Source: Blastopirellula sediminis
GTDB taxonomy: Bacteria > Planctomycetota > Planctomycetia > Pirellulales > Pirellulaceae
Assembly: GCF_020966755.1 (NCBI RefSeq)
Contig: NZ_JAJKFT010000010.1
Span: 1,948,720 to 2,012,719 of the forward strand
Length of the DNA stretch: 64,000 bases
Direction: 5' to 3'
The translations under genes were made by a program, and so were the position numbers. Below, one piece after another: positions 1 through 9,000 of the stretch. The notes beneath the pieces are model-generated. The model did not search any database. It was not told the origin of the DNA and was given only the letters and a program-made list of their open reading frames with translations. Numbering within the stretch: position 1 is the stretch's first letter; every line of letters begins with the position of its first letter.

Positions 1-464
1 AGGTATTGGAAGGAGAGGACTGACTCGCGGAGGGCTTCCTTCAGCGTGTTCAAGGCCCGGCCGTTCGACATTCCTTCGCCGGTCAGTTCGGGATTATTCT
101 CGATCCGCCGCAGCGCCTTGTCGCGGCGCTTGTCGGCTTCGTCGAGGTGGTTTTTCAGGACATGGGCGTCTCGCTCGGCGCGACGCTTGAAGTAGATCTC
201 GACCGTCTTCAACGCGTTGTCAAGTTCCTTGTCGTACGCGTCTGCGGCGATTTCACGAGCGATTTGATAGTCGACCGCCGCCGCGGCTTGAGCCCGAATC
301 ATCTGGGCCTGGGCTTCGATCAGTCCGACCGATTCGTACGGCGAGCGTTCATAGAAGTTGTACATCGGGGCGTTCTGGGCCCAGGCCAGAACCGGCATGG
401 CGCCAGCGAACGTGATTGCGAGAGCGATCCACCGTAGCGGTTGATTTGAAGGCATTCCAATCAT
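1..464 (-). CDS. Secreted coiled-coil protein, partial (C-terminus beyond window)
   Basis: An open frame read leftward from ATG 464 runs off the left edge, so about 154 residues are visible and the C-terminus is missing. The first 30 or so residues look like a signal peptide (basic start, hydrophobic run, Ala-Trp-Ala cleavage region). The rest is Ala/Glu/Lys/Arg-rich and probably a long helix, with no recognised catalytic motif. Its ATG overlaps the TGA of the FHA membrane gene upstream (ATGA at 464-461), so translation is probably coupled and it is the third gene of the kinase operon. It resembles, in style only, the secreted coiled-coil protein at 50635-51270. Function unknown; a periplasmic or envelope partner of the FHA membrane protein is an inference. 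Confidence 0.75.
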   Translation of the reverse strand, partial: MIGMPSNQPLRWIALAITFAGAMPVLAWAQNAPMYNFYERSPYESVGLIEAQAQMIRAQAAAAVDYQIAREIAADAYDKELDNALKTVEIYFKRRAERDAHVLKNHLDEADKRRDKALRRIENNPELTGEGMSNGRALNTLKEALRESVLSFQY

Positions 465-2146
465 GGGGCGCTCCCAGGTTTCGTTTCGGTCGTGGTTGGT
501 AAGTAAGGTTGCAAGAAATCGCTGACGTCGGAGAGGACGGTCGCGTCGAACTGTTCGCCGGTCGTCGGCGAGTTGAGCTCGCGCGCGGGCGTAATTCGAG
601 AGTATAGGGCGACCAGACGCTTCTCGGAATCGAGAATCGCGGCGCCGGTAAAGTTGAGTCCAAGATGATCGGCCGGATCGACCTGAGGAAGCTGGCCGAC
701 CAGTAGCCGCGGGTTGCTCGGATCTCCCGCCGCACCAATCGTCTGGCGAACGCGTCCTTTGTCGGTTCGCGGCTGCGGAGTCGATTGAATTTCGGTGAAC
801 GGCGCCACGCGATCAAAGGCGAAGCTCAGAATCGAGAGTCCCGTCTGCGGCGCCAAGATCGTCGCCGGAGCGACCGGCAGCCAAGTCGGCAAGTCGGAAT
901 CGACTTCGATTACCGCCACGTCAAAATGATGCGGCTGATCGGCGATGGTCATGTAATGATGGTACGCTTCGCGGAGCTGAGACTGCATGTCCTGTTCGGG
1001 CGAAAGCTTTTCGACTTTCGCAATCAGCTCTTTGAATTTGCGCTCTGCGTCGTCTCCTTCGCTGAACTTCTGCAAGTAGGTTGGATGAGCGACGAACTTG
1101 ATGATCCGGGGCTGCGTCGGTCCCTGCAGAACGACATTCGGAAAACGCTGATGAGCGAGATTCGCGATCGCTTTGCAGGTCGCCGAAGTGACGAGCTGTC
1201 GCGGACCAACGGCGACCGCCGTGCCGATGCGATAATGCTCTTTGCCCTCCGGATCGGCGATCATCAGTTGATACGCCGCTTCGGTTGGCTCGACCTTCTT
1301 GGGCGGAACCGAAACCGGCGTCGCGTTCTCGTCGGTCGTTGTCGTCTCAACGGGATTCGCGGTCGCGTTGGCGTTGTCGCCGTTGTCGGCGACGTCCTTG
1401 TCCTTCGCAGGTCCGTTCCAGAACAGGATGAGGATCAGACCAAGCAAGACGACAAGTCCGCCGGCGGACAGAATAAGGATTACGTTCTTACGCTGCGAAT
1501 CCGCCGACTCCGAAGGGGATCCTTCCAGCGGCGGCAAATTGAGCGAGACCCCAGCGATCGTTTTGTCCGACGAAAGGAGCAAGTCGGTGATCGTCGTCTG
1601 GTGCTCGCCGAAGTAGACGATATCGCTCGGCTGCACGACCGCTTCATGGACTCGCTCGCAATCGGCGCCAAGATACGTGCCGTTGCTCGAATGCAGGTCC
1701 TGAAGGGTGATCGTTCCATCTTCGATGTAGAGGATCGCGTGCTTCGACGAGACGCTTGGATGATTGATGACGACGTCGTTGCCAGGGGTACGGCCGATCG
1801 TAATCTTGGTTCCATAGGGACGGGGCGGAGTCGCCGGAGCCGGTTGTTCGCTCGCCTGCGCCGCCGGAGGAGCGACGGGGGGCGCAGCCGGTTCATCGCC
1901 GACCTCGGGCCAGGGAAGCGTCACGTTCTTCCCCAGCGTGACAAGATCGTTTCGCGTGATCGGTCGTCGCTCGGAGATTCTTTCGCCGTTGACGTAGACG
2001 CCGTTCGTCGAGCTGAGATCTTCCACGAACCATTGGCCGCCGACTCGCTCTAGTGCGCAATGCCGACCGGAGACCGTTTGTTGGTCGACGACAAGATCGC
2101 AGTCCGAACTTGCTCCAATGATCCACTTGCGATCGTGATCGCTCAT
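461..2146 (-). CDS. Membrane protein with two FHA domains and a degenerate trypsin-like domain
   Basis: 561 residues. FHA domain 1 spans about 8-73 (GASSDC, SGRH, SSTNG) and FHA domain 2 about 114-186 (IGRTPGND, SSKH, SSNGTYLG); both keep the residues that bind phosphothreonine. A Pro/Ala linker separates them. One transmembrane helix lies at about 221-243, so the FHA domains should be cytoplasmic and the C-terminus outside. Residues about 292-515 look like a trypsin/HtrA fold, but TSATC (320-324) stands where TNAHC/V normally carries the catalytic His, and FTGAAILD stands where GNSGGP carries the Ser. It is therefore probably a pseudo-protease. Its start overlaps the kinase stop (2146/2143, ATGA), so it is translationally coupled to the FHA kinase. 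It is likely a phospho-dependent partner of that kinase (inference). Confidence 0.85.
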   Translation of the reverse strand: MSDHDRKWIIGASSDCDLVVDQQTVSGRHCALERVGGQWFVEDLSSTNGVYVNGERISERRPITRNDLVTLGKNVTLPWPEVGDEPAAPPVAPPAAQASEQPAPATPPRPYGTKITIGRTPGNDVVINHPSVSSKHAILYIEDGTITLQDLHSSNGTYLGADCERVHEAVVQPSDIVYFGEHQTTITDLLLSSDKTIAGVSLNLPPLEGSPSESADSQRKNVILILSAGGLVVLLGLILILFWNGPAKDKDVADNGDNANATANPVETTTTDENATPVSVPPKKVEPTEAAYQLMIADPEGKEHYRIGTAVAVGPRQLVTSATCKAIANLAHQRFPNVVLQGPTQPRIIKFVAHPTYLQKFSEGDDAERKFKELIAKVEKLSPEQDMQSQLREAYHHYMTIADQPHHFDVAVIEVDSDLPTWLPVAPATILAPQTGLSILSFAFDRVAPFTEIQSTPQPRTDKGRVRQTIGAAGDPSNPRLLVGQLPQVDPADHLGLNFTGAAILDSEKRLVALYSRITPARELNSPTTGEQFDATVLSDVSDFLQPYLPTTTETKPGSAP

Positions 2147-3915
2147 GCCCAGCCTTCTTTCACCATCAGCGTCTTGAGGGCGGCCTGCATCTCGCGGCCG
2201 TTCGCATAGCGTTCATTACAGTCGTCCGCCAACGAGTGGTCAAGGAAACTCGCTAGTCCCGCATGATAGTCGGGAATTCGTTTTCGCAAAGGAATGACCT
2301 TGCCGTTCAGGATAGTGCTAAGCGGATCGAGACCGTTCTTGGCGTCGCGGGGGTATTCGTTCGTAATCAGTCGATAAAAGCTCGCGGCCAGGCTAAAGAC
2401 GTCGCTGGACGGATTCACGTATTTGTAGTTGGTCAATTGCTCACGCGGCATGAAGGGGAAGCTGCCGCCGTAGACGCCGGTCGCGGTCATCCCGGAGAAG
2501 CCGGCTCGCTCGAAGTTCTTCGCCAAGCCGAAGTCGGCCAGCTTCGGCCACCATTTGGTTCCCTTCTTCGACATCAGAATGTTGGCCGGCTTCAGGTCGC
2601 GGTGAACGAGCCCCTTTTCGTGGGCGAACGCCAATCCTTCGAGCAGTTGGTAAAGGAGGCGAGCGATGTACTTCGGCTTCGGCAACTCTTTCCGTTCGCG
2701 AAAGACCTGGCTGATCGGGCCGCCGGAGCAATATTCCATCACGAAGTAGAAGTCGTTGTTGATGCAGCCGGCGTCGATGCAGCGGATGATGTTGGCGTGT
2801 TTGACTCGGCTAGTGACGGCGACTTCACGCAGGAAGGCGGTACGCGCTTGCACCGACACCTTCATCTGCGACTTTAGTAGTTTGATCGCGACCGGAACTT
2901 CCTGGTCGGACGGTTTGGCGAGATAAACCGTTCCCATTCCGCCTGAACCTAAGACGCGCAGCAACTGATAGCCGTTGATCACCGGAAAATCATGCGACTC
3001 GTTTTGCACCGCTCGATCCAAGAGGCCCCGGACCGGATTGGTGGCGACGTCGCTCTCGTGCGCCGTTCTCCGCTTTTCTCCCTCAGCGTAAGCCTCTTCG
3101 GGAAGTTCCGGGAGGTCGAACAGATAGTCGCCCCCTTCCGGCGGAAGATCATCCGCGAAGGGAGAGGCCATCTCGGGCATTGTTTGGCGTCGATCAACCT
3201 GAGCGCCATTCTGGCCGGCAATGTCATTCGCCTGAAGCGCTTGTTCAAAGAAGGGAGAGGGGGCTTCGGCCATCGTTTGTCGTCGATCGGACGGAGCGGC
3301 CGGCGGACTGTCGATGCTATTCGCCGGCGGCGCCTGTTCCGCGAAAGGAGAGGCCATTTCCTCGATCGTTTGCCGCGAGACCGGTTCGGCAGCAGCGCTG
3401 GCCGGCGGCGCTTGATCTTCGGCAGAGAAGGGAGAGGCCATTTCTTCCATCGTCTGACGCGGCGCCGGAGCAGATGGCCGCGGCGGTTCGGGCAAGGGGG
3501 CGATCTCTACTTTGTCGAGCGGCGTCGAATCGAATAACTTGGTCGAGCCGAGTTCTTCGTGTTCGACGGTCAACAAAAACGTCGTCTTACCGGCTTTGAT
3601 CGTATCGCCGCTCGAGAGGTCGACACTGGGACCGGTCGCTTTTCCCAGTTCGCTGGTATCGAGGACATCCTTGCGTCCCCCGTACTTCGTTTCGTTGACG
3701 AACGTGCCGTTGCGGCTGCCTAAATCTTGCAAGCGGGAAAACGGCGGGTTGATTTCCAGAATAAAATGGTGACGTGAGATGTACGGATCGTCTTCGATAA
3801 ACGCGTGACAGTTGTTCGGGTTTCTGCCAAAGAGGAAGATATCGTGGCCGTCAAACGTGTAGGTTCGCCCCTTCATGGGGCCTCGAGTAACCTTAATGTG
3901 AACGATCGGCTTCAT
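2143..3915 (-). CDS. Cytoplasmic Ser/Thr protein kinase with N-terminal FHA domain
   Basis: 590 residues, no membrane segment. The FHA domain covers about 28-115 (FGRNPNN, SRHH, GSRNGTFVN). The Hanks-type kinase domain covers about 316-583: glycine loop GSGGMGTV at 323-330, Lys345 in VAIKLL, HRDLKPAN from 438, DFG at 461. Between them the linker repeats the motif RQT(M/I)xExxSPF four times, with the Thr residues at 155, 183, 214 and 245. These sites, in Arg-rich context, are good candidates for autophosphorylation and for docking by this FHA domain or those of the next gene (inference). It is the first gene of a three-gene operon with ATGA overlaps and diverges from the sigma-factor gene at 4103. 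Kinase identity is secure; substrates are unknown. Confidence 0.92.
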   Translation of the reverse strand: MKPIVHIKVTRGPMKGRTYTFDGHDIFLFGRNPNNCHAFIEDDPYISRHHFILEINPPFSRLQDLGSRNGTFVNETKYGGRKDVLDTSELGKATGPSVDLSSGDTIKAGKTTFLLTVEHEELGSTKLFDSTPLDKVEIAPLPEPPRPSAPAPRQTMEEMASPFSAEDQAPPASAAAEPVSRQTIEEMASPFAEQAPPANSIDSPPAAPSDRRQTMAEAPSPFFEQALQANDIAGQNGAQVDRRQTMPEMASPFADDLPPEGGDYLFDLPELPEEAYAEGEKRRTAHESDVATNPVRGLLDRAVQNESHDFPVINGYQLLRVLGSGGMGTVYLAKPSDQEVPVAIKLLKSQMKVSVQARTAFLREVAVTSRVKHANIIRCIDAGCINNDFYFVMEYCSGGPISQVFRERKELPKPKYIARLLYQLLEGLAFAHEKGLVHRDLKPANILMSKKGTKWWPKLADFGLAKNFERAGFSGMTATGVYGGSFPFMPREQLTNYKYVNPSSDVFSLAASFYRLITNEYPRDAKNGLDPLSTILNGKVIPLRKRIPDYHAGLASFLDHSLADDCNERYANGREMQAALKTLMVKEGWA

Positions 3916-4102
3916 TATTTTGATTTGCAGAACCTGGTGCGGCCGTGGGGCGGACGTGCATCGTGCGAAACGTCGCCATACCTATCTACGGGCGTTTGCT
4001 GGGAAACCGGGGCGCCTGGCGGACTTTTTTGAGAAGATTTTTGTCGTCGACCTCGGCGCTCGGCAGGGCGACGAACCGTTACCGGCGCCCTCGGAGTTGA
4101 TA

Positions 4103-4804
4103 ATGGCCCATTTTCCCACCACTGCTTGGAATATAATCGATTCCTTAAAGGGGGGCCAACGCGCGAGTCTCGACTCCCGAAATTGCTTCGTTCAGTCGTA
4201 TTGGCCCGCCGTTTTCGGCTATCTGCGGCGACGGGGCTTTCAGGAGTCGACCGCCGAAGACCTGACTCAGGACTTCTTTTGTCATTTGTTCGAGAAAGAG
4301 CTAGTCGGCAGCTACCAGTCCGATCGGGGGCGATTTCGGACCTACATCCTGACGATCCTTTCCCGGTTCGTTTCAGACCAGACCACCTCGCGCGCTCCCC
4401 GGCAGCGCCAATTTGAAAACGATCTGGTCCCGATCAGTTGCCTGGCGGCGACGCACGACGTCCAGTTGCTCGGTGGCGATTCGTCTCCAGAGGACGAATT
4501 CATGCGGCAATGGGCCCGCTCGGTCATTCAGGCGACCCGCAACGAACTGCGGCTCTGGTGCCAGAGCCAAGGTCGTCCCGACTGGTATTTGGTTTTCAAT
4601 GCGCTCAACCCAGCCGATTTCTCTCCGGCCGCCAGCAAGGAAAAAGTGGCCCAGTCGCTGCGGCTGACGATCGACCAGGTTCGCTATGCCCAGTCCAAGT
4701 CGGAGCAGAAATTCATCGAGCTTTTGCGTCTGGTCGTCCTTGAGCAAGTGGAAAGCGAAAAAGAAGTCGACGACGAGATTAGGGCGCTCCGTAGACTGCT
4801 GTAA
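4103..4804 (+). CDS. ECF-like RNA polymerase sigma factor (planctomycete type)
   Basis: 233 residues from ATG 4103. This start is preferred over an upstream in-frame extension because GGAG lies about 6 nt upstream and the protein then begins PTTAW, typical of planctomycete sigma-70-family proteins. Region 2 is visible as YLRRRGF, AEDLTQDFF and RFRTYILTIL; the C-terminal third contains a helix-turn-helix-like region 4 (VAQSLRLTIDQV). There is no anti-sigma factor beside it. It diverges from the FHA-kinase operon and precedes a second sigma factor and two receptor-like kinases, so phosphorylation-based control by those kinases is plausible. Planctomycete ECF groups linked to Ser/Thr kinases are known; a direct link here is inference. 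Confidence 0.85.
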   Translation: MAHFPTTAWNIIDSLKGGQRASLDSRNCFVQSYWPAVFGYLRRRGFQESTAEDLTQDFFCHLFEKELVGSYQSDRGRFRTYILTILSRFVSDQTTSRAPRQRQFENDLVPISCLAATHDVQLLGGDSSPEDEFMRQWARSVIQATRNELRLWCQSQGRPDWYLVFNALNPADFSPAASKEKVAQSLRLTIDQVRYAQSKSEQKFIELLRLVVLEQVESEKEVDDEIRALRRLL

Positions 4805-4889
4805 CCGCTGTTGCGGGGCGAATTTGCGTAATTTTCATAAACGCTTGTCCGGTTCGCTGGTTGGAATACGCATTCTTTGTTGCGGACGA

Positions 4890-4917
4890 GTGACTACCCC
4901 GCATAGGCAGTATAAAA
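4890..4917 (+). promoter_or_regulatory. Possible sigma-70-like promoter for second sigma factor
   Basis: TATAAA at 4911-4916 lies 15 nt after GTGACT (4890-4895). The -10 is good but the -35 is weak and the spacer short. It would place a start about 40 nt before the TTG codon at 4964. Confidence 0.3.
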
Positions 4918-4963
4918 TCGCCTAAATGCGACATCACGCCGTCCAGCGACAAGGAATGAGGTT

Positions 4964-5566
4964 TTGGATTCGAATTCCGGCACCACCCAGCAAATTGACG
5001 TGATTCTGGCCGCCGAACGGCAACGTCCTGCGGCGGCGTACGATTTGATCATCGAGAGTGCGTTGGAGCGGCTTCAGCGGCAAACCAAGGCGATGATGCG
5101 TTCCTATCCGCGCTTGGCTCGGTGGGAGCAGACCGACGACGTTTTCCAGGAAGCGGTCATTCGTCTTTACAAGAGTTTGAAGAAGGTGAAGCCCGAGTCC
5201 GCGCGGCACTTTTTTAATCTGGCGACGATGCAGATTCGCCGGACGCTGATCGACTTGGCGCGTCATCATCTGGGGCCGATGGCGGAAGCTGCGAATCACG
5301 AATCTCATTTCGCGCTCGCCGAACTTCCGCGACAGGATGCGGATGAGGGCCCGCTGTCGCTGGCGCAATGGGCTGAGTTTCACGAAGCGATCGACAAATT
5401 GCCGGAAGAGCCGCGGGAAACGTTTTCGCTGGTTTGGTACGGCGGTATGACGCATGCCGACGCCGCACAACTGCTGGGCGTATCGACAAAGACGATTCAG
5501 CGCCGATTTTTGCACGCGCGATTGCTCTTGGCGGAAATGATGCCGGATATCGCGCCGCCGACGTAG
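4964..5566 (+). CDS. ECF-type RNA polymerase sigma factor
   Basis: 200 residues. The start is probably TTG 4964: AAGGA at 4951-4955 lies 8 nt upstream, and the nearby ATG at 4956 is out of frame. Region 2 is seen in WEQTDDVFQEAVIRLYKSL and ATMQIRRTLIDLARH. Region 4 is a canonical helix-turn-helix, GGMTHADAAQLLGVSTKTI followed by RRFLHARLLL. No anti-sigma gene is adjacent. The gene lies 159 nt after the first sigma factor and 9 nt before a decayed kinase gene, so it is probably cotranscribed with the kinase array. It belongs to the sigma class that planctomycetes place beside Ser/Thr kinases; the signal is unknown. Confidence 0.88.
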   Translation: MDSNSGTTQQIDVILAAERQRPAAAYDLIIESALERLQRQTKAMMRSYPRLARWEQTDDVFQEAVIRLYKSLKKVKPESARHFFNLATMQIRRTLIDLARHHLGPMAEAANHESHFALAELPRQDADEGPLSLAQWAEFHEAIDKLPEEPRETFSLVWYGGMTHADAAQLLGVSTKTIQRRFLHARLLLAEMMPDIAPPT

Positions 5567-5575
5567 GACTTGAGA

Positions 5576-6013
5576 ATGACGATCGATGAGCAAGTGTTGG
5601 ATTTGCTGCTTCAGTGGGAGGAAATGTCGGCGAAAGGAAAGAAGTCCGACATTCGCCAATTGGCCGCCGGGGACGCCAATCTAGAACAACGGCTCAAACG
5701 CCATCTGGTCGCGCTCGATCGAGTCGCCTGGCTCAAGCAAGAGAGCAAGGCCAACATCCAACAGCCGTTGCCTTTCCCCAATGCAACCCAGCTAAGTCAG
5801 CGGCTGCTCGATATTGACTTGCCGATCCGGTTTCAAATGCGGCTGGCCGCGCATCGGCGAACGCACGGATCAAAACAGGGGCGTTACGTCATCCTCGACA
5901 ATCTGGGCGAAGGGAGGATGGGGCAAGTCGCTAAGTCGCGGTCCAGTAAGATGGCTCGCAGTCGTTGCGTTGAAGGAAAGTTCCGTCGCCCGTCGTTTGA
6001 TGCGAATCCATGA
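5576..6013 (+). pseudogene. Decayed N-terminal remnant of receptor-like Ser/Thr kinase
   Basis: From ATG 5576 the protein starts MTIDEQVLDLLLQWEE, matching the starts of the two intact kinases downstream. It keeps the roughly 60-residue leader, then lacks about 35-40 residues present in both paralogues. It resumes at RFQMRLAAH and GRYVILDNLGEG, where a key glycine of the P-loop is Arg, and leaves the kinase reading frame after GQV. Kinase-like residues (VVALKES) continue in the next frame, so a frameshift is visible. Catalytic HRD and DFG regions, membrane segment and ectodomain are all gone. Its TGA overlaps the next ATG (6010-6013, ATGA), so it may still be translated and couple translation into the intact kinase. 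Confidence 0.8.
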
Positions 6014-9000
6014 AAATCGACCAGAACATCCTGGATCTTCTCCTGCAATGGGAAGAAGCGACCGCTGAAGGACGGCCGCTCGATGTGACTGCGCTCACTG
6101 CTGAACGACCTGATTTGGCGGAAGCGCTTGACCGCCATATTGCCGCGCTGAAACGGCTGGCATGGTTGAATCAGAATGACGATGGCCAGCCAAGTCCCAA
6201 TCTGCCGTCGATGCAATCGCTGGGCGATTCGTTATTGCTGCCTGACGGGGTCGATCTGATCCAGCTGCAAGCGAATCTCTCCAAGGCGGAGATCGTCGAC
6301 CCCGAGAAACTGAACGAGTTGTTGCGGGTTCGCGCTCCGAAGAACGCCTGGCAACTCAGCAGCCAACTGCTGGAAGCGTCGCTATTAACGCGGTTTCAAT
6401 TGCGCGCGATCGCGCATGGCAAGACGCGCGGTTTGAAGTTGGGCCGCTACGTGATTCTCGACAAGATCGGCGAAGGGGGAATGGGTCAGGTCTATCGAGC
6501 CTGGCACAGCCGTATGGATCGCGAGGTGGCGCTGAAGGTGCTTCCGCGCGAGTCGATGTCGAAAGCGGACGGCGTGGCCCGCTTCAATCAAGAAGTGCAA
6601 GTCGCGTCGCAGCTGAGCCATCCGAATATCGTCACCGCATTTGACGCGGACGAAGCGGAAGGGCTTCATTTCCTGGTGATGGAATTCGTCAACGGGAAAG
6701 ACCTGAGCTCGATCGTTCGCCGTGACGGCCCCCTCTCGGTCAGCCAGGCGATTGATTGCGTCACCCAGGCTGCACGCGGTTTGGAGTACGCCCACAGCGT
6801 CGGACTAGTTCACCGCGACATCAAGCCGGCTAACTTGCTGTTGGACGATAGCGGCGTGGTCAAAATCCTCGATATGGGGATCGCCCGCATGGAAGGGAGC
6901 GATGATACGAACCTGACGCAAAATGGCGTCGTGATGGGGACGATCGACTACATGGCGCCCGAGCAAGCGATCGACGCCAAGTCGGTCGACGGCCGCGCCG
7001 ACATTTATAGCTTGGGATGCTCGCTCTACTTTCTGCTGACGCGTCGTCCGCCGTTTACCGGCGAGACGCTGATGGCGAAGTTGCTGGCGCATCGCGACGT
7101 GTTGCCGCCAAAGCTGCAAGGGTTGCGCAAAGACATTCCCGCCGGCTTGGAGTTGATCTACCAAAAGTGCATGGCGAAGCGCCCCGATCATCGCTACGCA
7201 AACGCTACCGAGTTGATTGCCGATCTCGAAAAACTAGGGCCGCAAGCGTCTGGCGCCATGGCGCCGATCGGTTTGCAACGACCGGAAGCGGAGCTGGAAA
7301 CGTCTCCCACCGGCGTGCTGGAAACGCAAGCCTACGTCGGAACAAATTTGGCCGTCTCTCCGGCGCGTTCGTTGGTCACCGAGTTGAGAACGAAACTCCG
7401 GCTTCCCGATCGATTCGGCGTTATCTTTTTGGGAATTGTCGGTCTTGTTCTGCTGCTGATCGGCGGATACTTCGGAATGGGCTTTTTGTTCCAAGGGCCA
7501 GGCGCCGGCAATCTGTCGATCTCGATTTCTGATGATGATCTCGTCGCCCATTTGCGTGATCAGGTTGTGACGATCGTCAACGAAAAGACCAACAAGTCGA
7601 CCGACATCATGTTGAATTCGACGGAACTGGATCAATCTCTAACGCCGGGCGACTACCGGTTTGTCTTGGAGTCGACTTCTGGCATCAAGACCGACTCTAG
7701 CCGGTTGACGATCAGCAACGGCGAAGATTCGCAAGTTCGCATCTATTGGGAGCCGCCGACGCCCGATCCAACTGCGATCGTGAAGAACGGCGAAACCGAA
7801 GAGATGCCCGCTGCGCCTGCGGACGGGAAGAGCGGGGAGGAGAAATCAGCGTCGACTGCGCCGCCGATCGCCGCATCGTCGCTGCCGGAGATCGAGGTTC
7901 CCAATGGGACTTGGGTTGATCTGTTATCGCAGATCCAACTGCCGGATCACGTCATTTTCGGCGATTGGTCCCGAAGCGGAACTTCCTTGGTCGGTAACAG
8001 CGGCATCCATCGACGTGTGATGGCGCCCTACGCGATCAAAGGGGACTACCTGTTGGAAATGGAGTTCACCCGGTCGAGCGGAGATGAAGCGGTCGGCTTG
8101 CATTTGCCGGTTGCCGACACGTCGTGCGACTTCCTCCTTTCCGGTTGGCAGGGAAGACTCAACGGGCTGCGGAAAATCAACGACAACAACCTGGATCGAC
8201 AGCCGCAATTCGCCGATTCGGTCAAGGCCGGGCCTGCAATTGCCAATGGCAAGCGGCACAAAGTGCTCGTGCAAGTGAAAGCGGTCTCCCCCTTCGAAAC
8301 CAATATCCGCGTTGCGCTGGACGACGTTCCTTATCTCGACTGGACCGGCGACAATCAGTCGCTGATCAACGATGCGGAAACGATATTTCCGCTGGTCCAG
8401 GCGCCCGGCATCTTTTTGTTTTCCTCCCCCACCGAAATTCATTCATTCCGTCTGCAGCATTTGCAGAATGGAGAGGGACGGCAACTCGGAGACGACTGGG
8501 GCTATCCCTTCTTTCCGGTTGCGAACGAAGCACCGTCGTATCTTGATCCGTGGTGCTTGAAGTGGAATGGGAAGTCGTATTACATCTCGGCCGAAAAAGT
8601 GAACTTGCCTGACGCGCAGCGAATCGCAAAACGTTACCACGGGCGTTTGTTGACGATTTCTTCGGAAGCGGAGCAAGCGTTCATTTTTGAGCATACCAAG
8701 GGGCAAAACTTCTGGATGTCAGGATGGCGCAATATGCGCACGGCCGGTTGGCGCGATGATCGTGGTCGCAAAATGACGTTCCAAGGACGGTGGGCGCCAG
8801 GGCAGCCGGACAATACGACCTCCAATTCCGAATTCTTCCTCGGCGGGTACTATCCGTCGGCGGATCAATTTGGCTGGAACGACTACCCCGCTCATGCGGC
8901 TTGCTTCGCGATCATCGAGTGGGGCGAAGAAGACCCGAGCGGCGGTTCGCCTCCGTCCGCTGACACGGTCGCCAGCGGAAATGGTTGGCAGTCGATATTT

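Noticed and set aside
785-2053. Long plus-strand open frame (422 codons) opposite the double-FHA gene
   Set aside because: The minus frame has clear FHA motifs; the plus frame is Arg/Val/Asp-rich with no domain, an antisense artefact of codon bias.
3920-4102. N-terminal extension of the first sigma factor
   Set aside because: The sequence is unlike the family, and ATG 4103 has a ribosome site and a family-typical start.
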